NCBI GenBank assembly: GCA_963700895.1
Contig: CAVOZI010000020.1
Span: 24,454-88,453 of the forward strand
Source: Anderseniella sp963700895
Lineage (GTDB): Bacteria; Pseudomonadota; Alphaproteobacteria; Rhizobiales; Aestuariivirgaceae
DNA: 64,000 nt
Reading direction: 5' to 3'
Part shown: in pieces, positions 1 through 12,301 of the stretch
Position numbering within the stretch: position 1 is the stretch's first letter
Layout: the number at the start of each line of letters is the position of its first letter
The notes under the pieces: generated by a model
What the model saw: only the letters and a program-made list of their open reading frames with translations
Told to the model about the DNA's origin: nothing
Database searches by the model: none
Program-made: the position numbers and the translations under genes

Positions 1-971
1 GGGATGCTGCTGCCGTCAGTGACTTGTGCGGCAAGTTGCACCGCGTCTTCCAGCGCCATGGCCGCGCCTTGCGCGAGGTGGGGCAGGGTGGCGTGGGCGG
101 CATCGCCCACCAGCACGGCGTGGCCCTTCGACCAGCCGTCGAATGGTTCGATGTCTGCCCCCGCCCAGGCCAGCCAGTTGGCGGGCGCCGACAGCAGATC
201 GCGCAAGGGCTGGCTGGCAGAAGGGAAGGCGGCCAGTACCTGCTCCCGGCTCGCCAGCGCATTCCAGCCTTCAACCTGCGCGGCGCCTGCCACGGAGGCG
301 ACGACGTTGAGCCGCTTGCCGCCTGAGACGAGATAGGCAACGGCGTGGGCGCCAGGGCCCAGGAACAGGTGCACGGCGTCCGGGTCGAGCGCGGCCGGCA
401 GGACCGAGGCGGGCGACAGGGCGCGATAGAGCCCGTCACCGGCGGGGCGGGGCTCGACGCCGGGCGCGATGGCGCGGCGCAGGGTGGAGCGCACGCCGTC
501 GGCGCCGATGGCGAGATCGCAGGCGGTGTCATGGCCGTTGAAGGCAAGGCGGGGCCGTGCCGGGTCTGACAGGTCCAGCCGGGACAGCCGCTGGCCGGTG
601 AGAATTTCGATGTTGCCGTGCTGGCGCGCAGCAGCCGCCAGCGCATTCAGCAGGTCGGCCCGGTGAGCCACCCGGTAGGGCGCGCCGAAGCGGGACTCGA
701 AGCGGGCGCCGAGCGGCAGGGTGGCGTGGCGGCTGGCGGTCACGGCGTCGTGGATGTGGATGGCTTGCGGCGCGCAGGTCCTCGGCTGCAGCCCGTCCCA
801 GGCATCGAGCGTCTTGAGCGCGCGCACGGCGTTGGGGCCAAGTTGCAACCCGGCGCCGACTTCCTCCAGCCGCGCCGCCTGTTCGTGCACCGTGACCTCG
901 TGGCCGGCCCTGGCCAGCGCGATGGCCGAGGCGAGACCTGCCACTCCTGCTCCTGCGATGCGAATATGCAA
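1..971 (-). CDS. FAD-dependent aromatic-ring monooxygenase (partial, C-terminus outside window)
   Basis: Group A flavoprotein monooxygenase of the salicylate hydroxylase / UbiH type, which uses NAD(P)H and O2 to hydroxylate an aromatic substrate. The visible 323 residues show the N-terminal dinucleotide fold (GAGVAG at residues 7-12), the middle motif GADGVRS (from residue 156) and the FAD-ribityl motif GDAAH (289-293). The start chosen is TTG at 969-971, because AGGAG sits six bases upstream and the glycine-rich fold follows at once; no ATG fits. It diverges from the aminotransferase gene at 1089. Full family members are about 380-400 residues, so some 60-80 residues lie beyond base 1. The family is clear; the substrate is not. 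Confidence 0.85.
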   Translation of the reverse strand, partial: MHIRIAGAGVAGLASAIALARAGHEVTVHEQAARLEEVGAGLQLGPNAVRALKTLDAWDGLQPRTCAPQAIHIHDAVTASRHATLPLGARFESRFGAPYRVAHRADLLNALAAAARQHGNIEILTGQRLSRLDLSDPARPRLAFNGHDTACDLAIGADGVRSTLRRAIAPGVEPRPAGDGLYRALSPASVLPAALDPDAVHLFLGPGAHAVAYLVSGGKRLNVVASVAGAAQVEGWNALASREQVLAAFPSASQPLRDLLSAPANWLAWAGADIEPFDGWSKGHAVLVGDAAHATLPHLAQGAAMALEDAVQLAAQVTDGSSI

Positions 972-1088
972 AATCCACTCCTGTCCGGGAAATCGACGGA
1001 CTTAGCCCTTGCAGTAGAAAAGTGGCGGGTTTAGAGCAAGGCCCGCATACGCACTTGCCCCAGCCAGCAGCCAAGGAGGCACCTTCCC

Positions 1089-2291
1089 ATGGGTTTCATC
1101 GCAGACGCACTCAACCGCATCCAGCCGTCGGCCACGATAGCGATCTCGACGAAAGCCATGGAACTGAAGGCGGAAGGCCGCGACGTGATCGGCCTGTCGG
1201 CGGGCGAGCCTGACTTTGACACCCCGGAAAACATCAAGGAAGCCGCGATCAAGGCGATCCGCGACGGCAAGACCAAGTATACGCCGGTCGATGGCATTCC
1301 CGAACTGAAGAAGGCGATCTGCGCCAAGTTTGCCCGCGACAACGGCCTCAAGTACGAGCCGGCGCAGGTGTCGGTCGGCACCGGCGGCAAGCAGGTGCTG
1401 TTCAACGCGCTGATGGCGACGATCAACCCCGGCGACGAGGTGATCGTGCCGGCACCTTACTGGGTGTCCTATCCGGACATCGTGCTGCTGTGCGGCGGCA
1501 CGCCGGTGTTCGTCGAGACGAAGCTGGAAGACGGCTTCAAGCTGCGCGCCGACAAGCTGGAAGCGGCGATCACGCCGAAGACCAAGTGGCTGATCTTCAA
1601 CTCGCCCTCCAACCCGTCCGGCGCGGCCTATACCCATGGCGAACTGAAGGCGCTTACCGACGTGCTGATGCGGCATCCGCACGTGTGGATTCTCACTGAC
1701 GACATGTACGAGCACCTTGTCTATGACGACTTCACCTTCGCTACCCCCGCGCAAGTCGAGCCGGCGCTGTACGAGCGCACGCTGACCATGAACGGGGTGT
1801 CGAAGGCCTATGCGATGACCGGCTGGCGCATCGGCTATGCAGCCGGGCCGGTGCAACTGATCAAGGCGATGGGCAAGCTGCAGTCGCAGTCCACTTCAAA
1901 CCCGTCGTCGATCTCGCAGTGGGCGGCGGTCGAGGCGCTGAATGGTCCGCAGGATTTCATTGCCGAGAACAACAAGAAGTTCAAGGAACGACGCGACCTC
2001 GTCGTGTCGATGCTGAACCAGGCCAAGGGGCTGTCTTGCCCGACGCCGGAAGGGGCGTTCTACGTCTATCCGTCATGCGAGGGCGTGATCGGCAAGACGG
2101 CGCCGTCGGGCAAGGTGATTTCCAATGACGAGGATTTCGTGACCGAGCTTCTGGCGCAGGAGGGCGTGGCGGCGGTGCATGGCGCGGCGTTCGGGCTGGA
2201 GCCGTTCTTCCGGGTGTCCTACGCTACCTCCAACGCGGCGCTGGAAGACGCCTGCCAGCGCATCCAGCGGTTCTGCGGCAGCCTGAAATAG
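1089..2291 (+). CDS. aspC: Aspartate aminotransferase (class I PLP enzyme)
   Basis: PLP-dependent transaminase that interconverts aspartate and 2-oxoglutarate with oxaloacetate and glutamate in the cytosol. Its 400 residues match the family length. The cofactor lysine is K239 in NGVSKAYAMTGWRIGY. NSPSNPSGA (171-179) is the conserved substrate/PLP loop, APYWVSYPD lies near 122-130, and the substrate-carboxylate arginine is in FRVSYA near the C-terminus. The ATG is preceded by AGGAGG at 1074-1079, nine bases upstream. It is monocistronic, with its own spacing on both sides. The short N-terminus and the SKAYAMTGWR motif place it in the I-gamma subgroup found in alphaproteobacteria, some members of which also accept prephenate. 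Aspartate is the likeliest substrate. Confidence 0.93.
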   Translation: MGFIADALNRIQPSATIAISTKAMELKAEGRDVIGLSAGEPDFDTPENIKEAAIKAIRDGKTKYTPVDGIPELKKAICAKFARDNGLKYEPAQVSVGTGGKQVLFNALMATINPGDEVIVPAPYWVSYPDIVLLCGGTPVFVETKLEDGFKLRADKLEAAITPKTKWLIFNSPSNPSGAAYTHGELKALTDVLMRHPHVWILTDDMYEHLVYDDFTFATPAQVEPALYERTLTMNGVSKAYAMTGWRIGYAAGPVQLIKAMGKLQSQSTSNPSSISQWAAVEALNGPQDFIAENNKKFKERRDLVVSMLNQAKGLSCPTPEGAFYVYPSCEGVIGKTAPSGKVISNDEDFVTELLAQEGVAAVHGAAFGLEPFFRVSYATSNAALEDACQRIQRFCGSLK

Positions 2292-2427
2292 CGGCATTTT
2301 CTGCCCGTGTGGCATTTTTGCAACAGGGGCGGGAAATCTGTCCGGGCAGTTCGAACGCTGATTGACCGCATGCGATCCGCCCGCCTAGTGTCGGCCCCAC
2401 AATAAAAGACTCGAACAGGGGTTCGTC

Positions 2428-3249
2428 ATGAAGAAGTCACTGGTTTTTGCCGTCAGCACTGCCGCCATGTTGGCCGTTTCCGGCGCGGCGCAAGCTGCCG
2501 ACCTTGATACGGCGTGCGTGCAGGCCGTTTCCGGGTTCAACGGCAAGATCGAAGGGGCAGCAGGTTTCATCGATCAGGACATTTCCATCGTCAATGGGCC
2601 TGTCATTGGCAGCGACGATGGCGCGCGCTTCCATGGCGCCGGTTCGCTGTCGCTGCCGCTGGGCTGCCTGCTTGGCGTGCAGGTGGACGCCGCTGCCGGT
2701 GACCTGGCCGGGCAGACCTTCGTGGGCGGTGCGGCGCACGTGTTCATGCGCGACCCGTCCAGCTACCTTGTCGGCGTGCATGGCATGTACACCAACATCG
2801 ACAATGCGCTGGTGCCGGGCGACAACGACATCTGGCGCGTCGGCCCGGAAGTCGAGTTCTACCTCAACAACTTCTCCGTCGAGGCGTGGGCGGGCCTTGA
2901 AAGCTCCGACAGCAATGGCGAGGACTTCTTCGCCACCGTCGACCTGGCGATGTACGCCACCGAAGACCTGCGCCTCAATGTGGGCTTCCGCCGCTTCCTT
3001 GACATGAACGCCTTTGCGGCGGGCGCCGAGTGGCAGGTGTCGGACACCATGCCGGTATCGCTGTTCGTTGAAGGCCAGGTTGGCGAGAACGACTATGCCA
3101 CCGTGTTCGGCGGCGTGAAGTTCTACTTCGGCGGCGAGCAGAAGAGCCTGATCCGCCGTCACCGCGAGGACGACCCGAAAAACCGCGTGCCGGACCTTGT
3201 GGGCTTCGGGCAGGCTGCGGGTGCAGGCGGTGGCGAGGGACCTGATTAG
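2428..3249 (+). CDS. Outer-membrane beta-barrel family protein
   Basis: This 273-residue exported protein has a clear Sec signal peptide (MKKSLVFAVSTAAMLAVSGAAQAA, cleavage after about residue 23). The mature part is rich in alternating hydrophobic/polar stretches ending in aromatic residues (FSVEAWAGLE, LRLNVGFRRFLDM, YATVFGGVKFYFGG), as in small outer-membrane barrels. After the barrel comes a basic/acidic tail, KSLIRRHREDDP, a pattern also seen in hypothetical alphaproteobacterial outer-membrane proteins. It stands alone between aspC and the DUF992 gene. No specific function is visible; a porin-like or structural role is inferred from topology only. Confidence 0.6.
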   Translation: MKKSLVFAVSTAAMLAVSGAAQAADLDTACVQAVSGFNGKIEGAAGFIDQDISIVNGPVIGSDDGARFHGAGSLSLPLGCLLGVQVDAAAGDLAGQTFVGGAAHVFMRDPSSYLVGVHGMYTNIDNALVPGDNDIWRVGPEVEFYLNNFSVEAWAGLESSDSNGEDFFATVDLAMYATEDLRLNVGFRRFLDMNAFAAGAEWQVSDTMPVSLFVEGQVGENDYATVFGGVKFYFGGEQKSLIRRHREDDPKNRVPDLVGFGQAAGAGGGEGPD

Positions 3250-3534
3250 TATGTCCGTGCGAAGGTCTGCATGAGCTTGATGCTTCTCGAGCAGGAGCCT
3301 CGCAGTAACTGATCGGTTGGGCGCGTGGGACGTCGCGCGGCTGTTACGTGCCGGGCGGCCACCACACGCCCCGGTCGGTTGAAAGCATTGCAGGAATGTC
3401 ATTGGTAAGGCGGGTGCGGTTGCGCTACGCATGAGGCCAATTGCCCGGGACGGCGATTCGAAGCGGTTCCCGGCGGCTGGCCTCGCAAGCGGCGGCCGCC
3501 GGAACCTCGAACCAGCAAAGAGCGTTGAACAGCC
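3250..3534. other. Intergenic region between the barrel protein and the DUF992 gene
   Basis: About 285 bases without a convincing gene. It must carry the promoter and ribosome-binding site of the following gene. I see no strong terminator hairpin, repeat or RNA gene. A frame open on the minus strand across this region and into both neighbours is GC-rich shadow coding with no signal of its own. Confidence 0.4.
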
Positions 3535-4010
3535 ATGACAAAGAAACTCGCAAGCTTCCTCATCGCCGTATCCGCACTCGCGCCGCCGCCGCACCGTCCA
3601 CCGTCCAGGCGCAGACAGCAGGCGTCAATATCGGCACGCTCGAATGCAAGGTCGATGGCGGCATCGGCATGATCATCACCTCTTCCAAGGACATGGAATG
3701 CATCTACTTGTCCACCTCGGGCCGTGAGGAATACTACACGGGCAATATCCGCAAGTTCGGCCTCGACATCGGCATCACCGGCGATGCCTACATGATGTGG
3801 GGCGTGTTCTCGCCGGGCGTGGTGCAGGACTGGGCGCTGGCCGGCCAGTATGGCGGCGCGTCGGCGGAAGCAAGCGCCGGTGTCGGTGCGGGCGCCAATG
3901 CGCTGGTGGGCGGTGAAAACATCACCCTGCAGCCGCTGAGCGTTCAGGTGCAGACCGGCATCAATGCTGCCCTCGGCGTCACCTCGATGCGGCTTGAGCC
4001 GGCGCACTGA
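3535..4010 (+). pseudogene. DUF992 family secreted protein, frameshifted near 3580-3590
   Basis: Small exported protein of the DUF992 family, common in Hyphomicrobiales and of unknown function. The start ATG at 3535 opens a signal peptide (MTKKLASFLIAVSALA). The DUF992 body (AGVNIGTLECKVDGGIGMII, then TGNIRKFGLDIGITGDAYMMWGVF and a glycine/alanine-rich end) lies in another frame. The two join sensibly if one base is missing in the GCGCCGCCGCCGCACCG stretch near 3583-3595, giving a run of alanines before the VQAQ cleavage region. As read, the signal peptide is separated from the domain, so the gene is either a recent pseudogene or a sequencing error in a GC repeat. The family assignment rests on the recognisable body. 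Confidence 0.7.
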
Positions 4011-4123
4011 TCACCCTGACTTGACGAAGGCGTGATTTGGAAACCGGACCTGGCGCTTTTACGTTGAATGCATGACGCGGACCTGCCGGGTCCGGCAACT
4101 TCATGCAATCAGGGGAGCGTTCC

Positions 4124-5102
4124 ATGCTCATCAAAACCATTCACGGCTGGCAGATTCCTGAAAATCGCGCAACGCCGGAACACGTGTTCTGGAACCGGCG
4201 CAAGTTCATTGCCGCGGCGGGATTTGCCGGGATCGGGCTGGCGGCAGGCATCCGCCCGGCGCGGGCGGAGGCAGACCCTTCGGCCGGGCTGTACCCGGTG
4301 CCGCTCAACGAGATGTACAAGGACGCCGGCCGGCCCATCACGCCGGAAGAGATCAACACCACCTACAACAACTTTTACGAATTCGGCACGTCGAAGCGGA
4401 TTTCGCAGGCCGCGCAGGCGCTGAAGATCCGCCCCTGGGAGATCGCCTTCGAGGGCGAGGTGGAAAAGCCGTTCAAGCTGGGCTTCGACGAGATGCTCAA
4501 GAAGGTGCAGCTTGAAGAACGCGTCTACCGGCATCGCTGCGTTGAGGCATGGTCGATGACGGTGCCGTGGAGCGGTTTTACGCTGAAGCAGCTGGTTGAG
4601 CTGGCCAAGCCCACATCCAATGCGAAGTACGTGAAGTTCGAGACCTTCCTCGATCCGGAGATTGCGCCGGAGCAGAAGCCGCCGCTGTTCGGCGCTGGCT
4701 ATCCGTGGCCCTATTCGGAAGGGTTGACCATGGACGAGGCGATGAACGACCTCGCCTTCATGGTGACCGGCGCCTACGGCAAGCCGGTGGCCAAGTCGAT
4801 GGGTGCGCCGATGCGGCTGCACCTGCCGTGGAAGTACGGCTTCAAGTCGATCAAGTCGATCAACAAGGTCACCTTCACTGCAGAGCAGCCAAAGAGCTTC
4901 TGGGAAACGCTGGGGCCCAGCGAGTACGGCTTCTGGGCGAACGTGAACCCGCGAAGTGGCGCATCCACGCTGGAGCCAGGCGGAAGAACGCGTGCTGGAA
5001 ACCGGCGAGAAGATTCCCACGGTGATATGGAACGGCTATGGCGAGCAGGTGGCATCGCTCTATGCCGGCATGGACAGCCTGGGCGACAAGCTGTTCCGCT
5101 GA
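4124..5102 (+). pseudogene. msrP: MsrP-type periplasmic molybdoenzyme, frameshifted near 4950
   Basis: Catalytic subunit of the periplasmic methionine sulfoxide reductase MsrPQ (formerly YedY), a Tat-exported molybdopterin protein. The twin-arginine signal is NRRKFIAAAGF, and the conserved cysteine that binds molybdenum is in RHRCVEAWSM. The start at 4124 has GGGGAG six bases upstream. The frame is lost at 4949-4953 (CCCGCGAAG), where one extra base appears. Removing it restores the expected family tail: EVAHPRWSQAEERVLE, then IPTVIWNGYGEQVASLYAG and a stop at 5102. As written, the protein runs out of frame for its last 50 or so residues. No msrQ haem subunit is adjacent. It is either a sequencing error or a loss-of-function allele. 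Confidence 0.82.
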
Positions 5103-5146
5103 TCCGCCAATCTTTACGTTGACGTAAGGCGTCGACCAAATGAAAT

Positions 5147-5186
5147 GGGCCGGACGCCCGGGTGGAGAATGGCGTCCGGCCCTTCA
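5147..5186 (+). terminator. Strong hairpin terminator after msrP
   Basis: A perfect 12-bp inverted repeat pairs GGGCCGGACGCC (5147-5158) with GGCGTCCGGCCC (5171-5182) across a 12-base loop, 45 bases after the msrP stop. Only two T follow, so it may rely on Rho or act mainly as a 3' end stabiliser. Confidence 0.65.
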
Positions 5187-5457
5187 GGATCGTCAGGTGC
5201 CCGGAATTCTGCGGTTTTCCCGTCCTGTTGCCTCGGCGGGAAAGGCTTGTTCCGGAGCAACGGCTTGGAAGTTTCTGAGGGAGTAACAGCCGCTGACAAG
5301 ACTGATGGTTCCATGAACCAGAGACCGTGCGCAACGCAGAAATCGGTATGCGTCTCATGCGGTGACTGCATATCGGTCAAGTGATGCAGAAACAGGCAGC
5401 GGCTGTCCCGGCGAATTGCCGTTTGAGTCAATTGACGTGAGGGTCAGGTTGCCGGCT
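5187..5457. other. Convergent intergenic spacer between msrP and the LysR gene
   Basis: About 270 bases between the msrP terminator and the LysR stop codon. A weak TTTCCCG/CGGGAAA inverted repeat at about 5217-5247 could end transcription from either side. No gene with domain features is visible. Confidence 0.35.
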
Positions 5458-6375
5458 TCAGAACTTCCATTGGCGGGCCTTGGACACCACGAAATCGCGG
5501 AACACCGCGATGCGCTTGGAATTGCGCATCTCTTCCGGGTAGACGAAGTAGGTGTCGATGGCGGGGCCTTCCTCGGCCAGTTGCAGGCGGATCAGCTTGG
5601 AATCATCGCCGACGATGTAATCGGGCAGTACGCCGATGCCCAGGCCAGCCTCCACGGCGCGGCGCAAGCCATAGATGGAATTGATGCGGAAGGCACTCTC
5701 GCGCGGCGGTTCGCCGGGCGCCCGGCCAACCCGCTCCAGCCAGCTCAGGTCATCCAGGAAGCTGGGTACCGGGCCGAAGGCCAGAATCTTGTGGGCGTCG
5801 AGGTCCTCGGTTGATTGCGGCAGGCCGTGGTTGTGCACGTAATCGGCTGAGGCATAGGCGTGGTTGTGCACGGTGAACAGCTTGCGCTGGACAAGGTCGG
5901 GCTGGGTCGGCCGGCGCAGGCGAATGGCCACGTCGGCCTCGCGCATGCCGAGGTCAAGTTCTTCATCCGTCAGCAGCAACTCGACACGGATCTGCGGGTA
6001 GAGTTCGGTGAATTCGCGCAGGCGCGGGGTGAGCCAGATGGTGCCGAGGCCAACGGTGGTGGAGACGCGCAGGTCTCCCGAGGGCTTGTCGCGGCTGTCG
6101 GTGAGGCGGGCGCGGGCGGCGGCCAGCTTGGTGAACACGTCATGGGCGGTGCGGTACAGCATTTCGCCCTGCTCGGTGAGGATCAGGCCGCGCGCATGGC
6201 GGTGAAACAGGGTGACGGCCAGTTCTGCCTCGAGCGCCGAGATCTGCCGGCTGACGGCGGACTGGGACAGGCCAAGCTCATGACCGGCGTGGGTGAACGA
6301 TCCGGCCTCGGCCACCGCATGGAAGATGCGCAGCTTGTCCCAGTCGAAATTGCTGTCCCGGTTGGAAAACGGCAT
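5458..6375 (-). CDS. LysR-family transcriptional regulator
   Basis: This 305-residue regulator has the full LysR layout: an N-terminal winged helix-turn-helix (residues about 12-70, FHAVAEAGSFTHAGHELGLSQSAVSRQI) and a C-terminal periplasmic-binding-like effector domain (from about 95). The motif WDKLRIFHAVAEAGSFTHA is characteristic of the alphaproteobacterial LysR gene that sits next to trxB. It lies 20 bases downstream of trxB on the same strand, so the two are probably co-transcribed. The regulated genes and effector are not evident. Unlike many LysR genes it does not diverge from a target, which argues against simple neighbour regulation. Confidence 0.88.
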   Translation of the reverse strand: MPFSNRDSNFDWDKLRIFHAVAEAGSFTHAGHELGLSQSAVSRQISALEAELAVTLFHRHARGLILTEQGEMLYRTAHDVFTKLAAARARLTDSRDKPSGDLRVSTTVGLGTIWLTPRLREFTELYPQIRVELLLTDEELDLGMREADVAIRLRRPTQPDLVQRKLFTVHNHAYASADYVHNHGLPQSTEDLDAHKILAFGPVPSFLDDLSWLERVGRAPGEPPRESAFRINSIYGLRRAVEAGLGIGVLPDYIVGDDSKLIRLQLAEEGPAIDTYFVYPEEMRNSKRIAVFRDFVVSKARQWKF

Positions 6376-6395
6376 GTGCCTTCACTGCCGCCCGT

Positions 6396-7358
6396 TCATT
6401 CGGCAGCCTGGGCGTGGCTTCCGGCTTCCGCCAGCCAGCGCTCTGCTTCAAGGGCAGCCATGCATCCCATGCCGGCGGCGGTGACCGCCTGGCGGTAGAT
6501 GTCGTCGGTGACATCGCCTGCGGCATAGACGCCGGCAATGGCGGTGGCGGTCGAGTCCGGCGCGGTGACCAGATATCCGCCACGCTTCATTTCCAGCTTG
6601 CCCTCGAACAGCTCGGTGGAGGGCTTGTGGCCGATGGCGATGAAGATGCCGTCACAGGCCACGTCCTGCATCTCGCCGGTCTGCACATTCTTCAGCCGGG
6701 CGGCGGTTACACCCAGCGGGTTCTCGTCGCCGATCACCTCTTCCAGCGTGGTGTTCCACAGCACCTTGATCTTGGGATTGGACATCAGCCGGTTCTGCAG
6801 GATGCGTTCGGCGCGAAACTCGTCGCGGCGGTGGACGACCACCACCTCGGAGGCAAAGTTGGTGAGGAACAAGGCCTCTTCCACGGCAGTGTTGCCGCCG
6901 CCGACCACCAGCACCTTCTTGCCGCGATAGAAGAAGCCGTCACAGGTGGCGCAGGCCGACACGCCGAAGCCCTTGAACTTCTCCTCCGATGGCAGGCCAA
7001 GCCACTGGGCCTGTGCGCCGGTGCAGATGATCAGGCTGTCACAGGTGTATTCGCGGCCAGAGTCGCCCTTGAGGCGGAATGGTCGCCGCTCGAGGTCGAC
7101 CTCGACGACGTGATCGGCGATGATCTTCGTGCCGACATGCTCGGCCTGGGCCTTCATCTGCTCCATCAGCCATGGCCCCTGGATCGGATCGGCGAAGCCC
7201 GGATAGTTCTCGACGTCGGTGGTAATGGTGAGCTGGCCGCCGGGCTGGATGCCACTGACCAGCACCGGTTCAAGCATGGCGCGCGCGGCATAGATGGCGG
7301 CGGTATAGCCGGCCGGACCGGAACCGAGGATCAGCACACGGGAATGGTGCGCGCTCAT
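6396..7358 (-). CDS. trxB: Thioredoxin-disulfide reductase
   Basis: Flavoprotein that passes electrons from NADPH to thioredoxin in the cytosol. The 320-residue protein has the FAD fold GSGPAG (12-17), the redox-active CATC (C136 and C139) in SACATCDGFFYRG, the NADPH fold VVGGGNTAVEEA, the HRRDEFRA NADP-phosphate motif, and a C-terminal FAD motif GVYAAGDV. The start is the ATG at 7356-7358 with GGAGA just upstream. An earlier in-frame start would add 20 residues unlike the family. It is upstream of the LysR gene in a two-gene unit. Confidence 0.95.
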   Translation of the reverse strand: MSAHHSRVLILGSGPAGYTAAIYAARAMLEPVLVSGIQPGGQLTITTDVENYPGFADPIQGPWLMEQMKAQAEHVGTKIIADHVVEVDLERRPFRLKGDSGREYTCDSLIICTGAQAQWLGLPSEEKFKGFGVSACATCDGFFYRGKKVLVVGGGNTAVEEALFLTNFASEVVVVHRRDEFRAERILQNRLMSNPKIKVLWNTTLEEVIGDENPLGVTAARLKNVQTGEMQDVACDGIFIAIGHKPSTELFEGKLEMKRGGYLVTAPDSTATAIAGVYAAGDVTDDIYRQAVTAAGMGCMAALEAERWLAEAGSHAQAAE

Positions 7359-7518
7359 GAGATTTCTCCAGATATGACCACCGCGGCTGACGGTGACGTG
7401 AACGCGCCCGGCAGCCATGGACAGTTAGCTATGACGTATGAGCATAGCTTGCAAGAGGGGCGGCTGTTAAGTCATGCGGAAACGATTATCCACCGGAGAT
7501 GGCTCTGACAGGCGGAAA

Positions 7519-7540
7519 CCCGCCACAGCGGCGGGCGCCC
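7519..7540 (-). terminator. Rho-independent terminator of greA
   Basis: On the minus strand CCCGCC-GCTGT-GGCGGG-TTT forms a 6-bp GC stem with a five-base loop, ending 15 or more bases beyond the greA stop. It lies between greA and trxB and would keep the two transcripts separate. Confidence 0.65.
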
Positions 7541-7549
7541 CTGCCTGCA

Positions 7550-8026
7550 TCAGTTATAGCGGATCTTGAGGATCTCGTAGCTCTTGCCGCCGCCGGGGGT
7601 CATCACCTCGACCGAATCGCCAGCCGACTTGCCGATCAGCGCCCGCGCTATAGGCGATGAAATGGACAGCTTGCCCGATTTCACGTCGGCCTCGAAGTCG
7701 CCGACGATCTGGTAAACTGCTTCCTTTTCGGTGTCTTCATCGACCACGGTGACGGTCGCGCCGAACTTGACGGTGTCGCCGCCAAGTTTTGACACGTCGA
7801 TCACCTCGGCGCGCGAGATCATGTCCTCCAGCTCGGCGACGCGAGCCTCGTTCCAGCCCTGCGCTTCCTTTGCGGCGTGGTACTCGGCGTTCTCCGACAA
7901 GTCGCCATGAGCGCGCGCTTCCTCGATCGCCTTGATGATGCGCGGGCGCTCCACCGACTTGAGGTGCCTTACCTCGTCGATCAGTGACTGGTGGCCTGCG
8001 GCCGTCATCGGAACCTTTTCAACCAT
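7550..8026 (-). CDS. greA: Transcription elongation factor GreA
   Basis: Cytosolic factor that enters the RNA polymerase secondary channel and stimulates cleavage of backtracked transcripts. It has 158 residues, the normal length. The N-terminal antiparallel coiled coil carries the acidic tip (HGDLSENAEYHAAKEAQ, about 41-57), followed by the FKBP-like C-terminal domain (VKFGATVTVVDEDTE, then SSPIARALIGKSAGDSVEV). The ATG at 8024-8026 begins MVEKVPMTAAG, typical of alphaproteobacterial GreA. Its own terminator follows, and trxB is next on the same strand. Confidence 0.95.
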   Translation of the reverse strand: MVEKVPMTAAGHQSLIDEVRHLKSVERPRIIKAIEEARAHGDLSENAEYHAAKEAQGWNEARVAELEDMISRAEVIDVSKLGGDTVKFGATVTVVDEDTEKEAVYQIVGDFEADVKSGKLSISSPIARALIGKSAGDSVEVMTPGGGKSYEILKIRYN

Positions 8027-8333
8027 GTCTTCAAATCCAGTATGCGTGGCAACCCGCCCGTATCAAACATCGCAGTGGCTCGAGCCGTAAAGCCAGCCAT
8101 TCCCAGATGCCTTTGATATGTGCGGAAATGTTTTGGTCGGGTGCAACTATGCGCAAAACAAAACCGTCCCGCAAGAGAAGTTTCGCCGCGCCCAGGTGCG
8201 CGTTCTGATTGCTGGCCGCAGCGGGGTGCAATCAGCGGCATCCGCCAGTTCATGCCATTCCATGATGCGGAATGATTCGACTCTGGCAAAAAAGCGTGAC
8301 AAGCTTGACCGAATGTCAGTCCGAGAAAAGAAA

Positions 8334-8702
8334 ATGGCCCGGATCCTGATCAGTGAGAGTTCGGCCGAGCTTGGCCGCAAGTGGTGTGACGCGCTCAAGC
8401 GGCAGGGCCACGAGGTCGTGCTTGCGGCTGATGGCAGGTCGGCAGTGTCCGCCTGCCGGACAAAACCCTTCGAGGTCGTGATTACCGACATGTCGCTGCC
8501 GGACGTCAATGGCTTCCTGTTGTCAGGCCAGATATCCACCCTTTTGCCGGACGTACACATCATCGGTGTCAGCAGCGTGCTGACGCAGGAGATGGTGGAC
8601 GACGAATTGGGCGGCGAGGTGCCTTATTGCGCCCGCTTCTTCTGCATGCCGGTGACGCCAAGGCAACTGACCAGCGCCGTCAGCGAACTGGCGATGGGCT
8701 GA
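8334..8702 (+). CDS. Single-domain response-regulator receiver protein, degenerate acidic pocket
   Basis: A CheY-like receiver of about 122 residues with no output domain. The phospho-acceptor is D52 in VVITDMSLPDVNG, and the switch serine is S80 in IGVSS. Two usual features are altered: the acidic pair after the first strand reads ISES (only E8 remains), and the conserved lysine before proline is methionine (FCMPV, M105). It may therefore be poorly phosphorylated or work by another signal. An in-frame ATG at 8313 is the alternative start; 8334 was preferred because GAGA lies before it and the domain begins there. No kinase is nearby. Divergent from greA. Confidence 0.7.
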   Translation: MARILISESSAELGRKWCDALKRQGHEVVLAADGRSAVSACRTKPFEVVITDMSLPDVNGFLLSGQISTLLPDVHIIGVSSVLTQEMVDDELGGEVPYCARFFCMPVTPRQLTSAVSELAMG

Positions 8703-8729
8703 TGCCCGGGCCGCTGTGTGGCCACCCCG

Positions 8730-12135
<3,406 letters not shown>

Positions 12136-12301
12136 GCCGGTTCTTTGCTTTTGGCGGCGCCGAAGGGAGGGCCGGAAAGGCCGGATGCGCGCGCAAATTG
12201 CCGGGTACGTACACCATGCGGACGCAGGCTGCAAAGGCCAAGCTGTCGCGATGCAGCATTAGGTGTGGAAGAAGCGGTATTGAGCCTTGCGAACGGGCGT
12301 T

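Noticed and set aside
2437..3594. A 385-codon minus-strand frame opposite the outer-membrane protein
   Set aside because: Antisense of a gene with a signal peptide; no coding support of its own.
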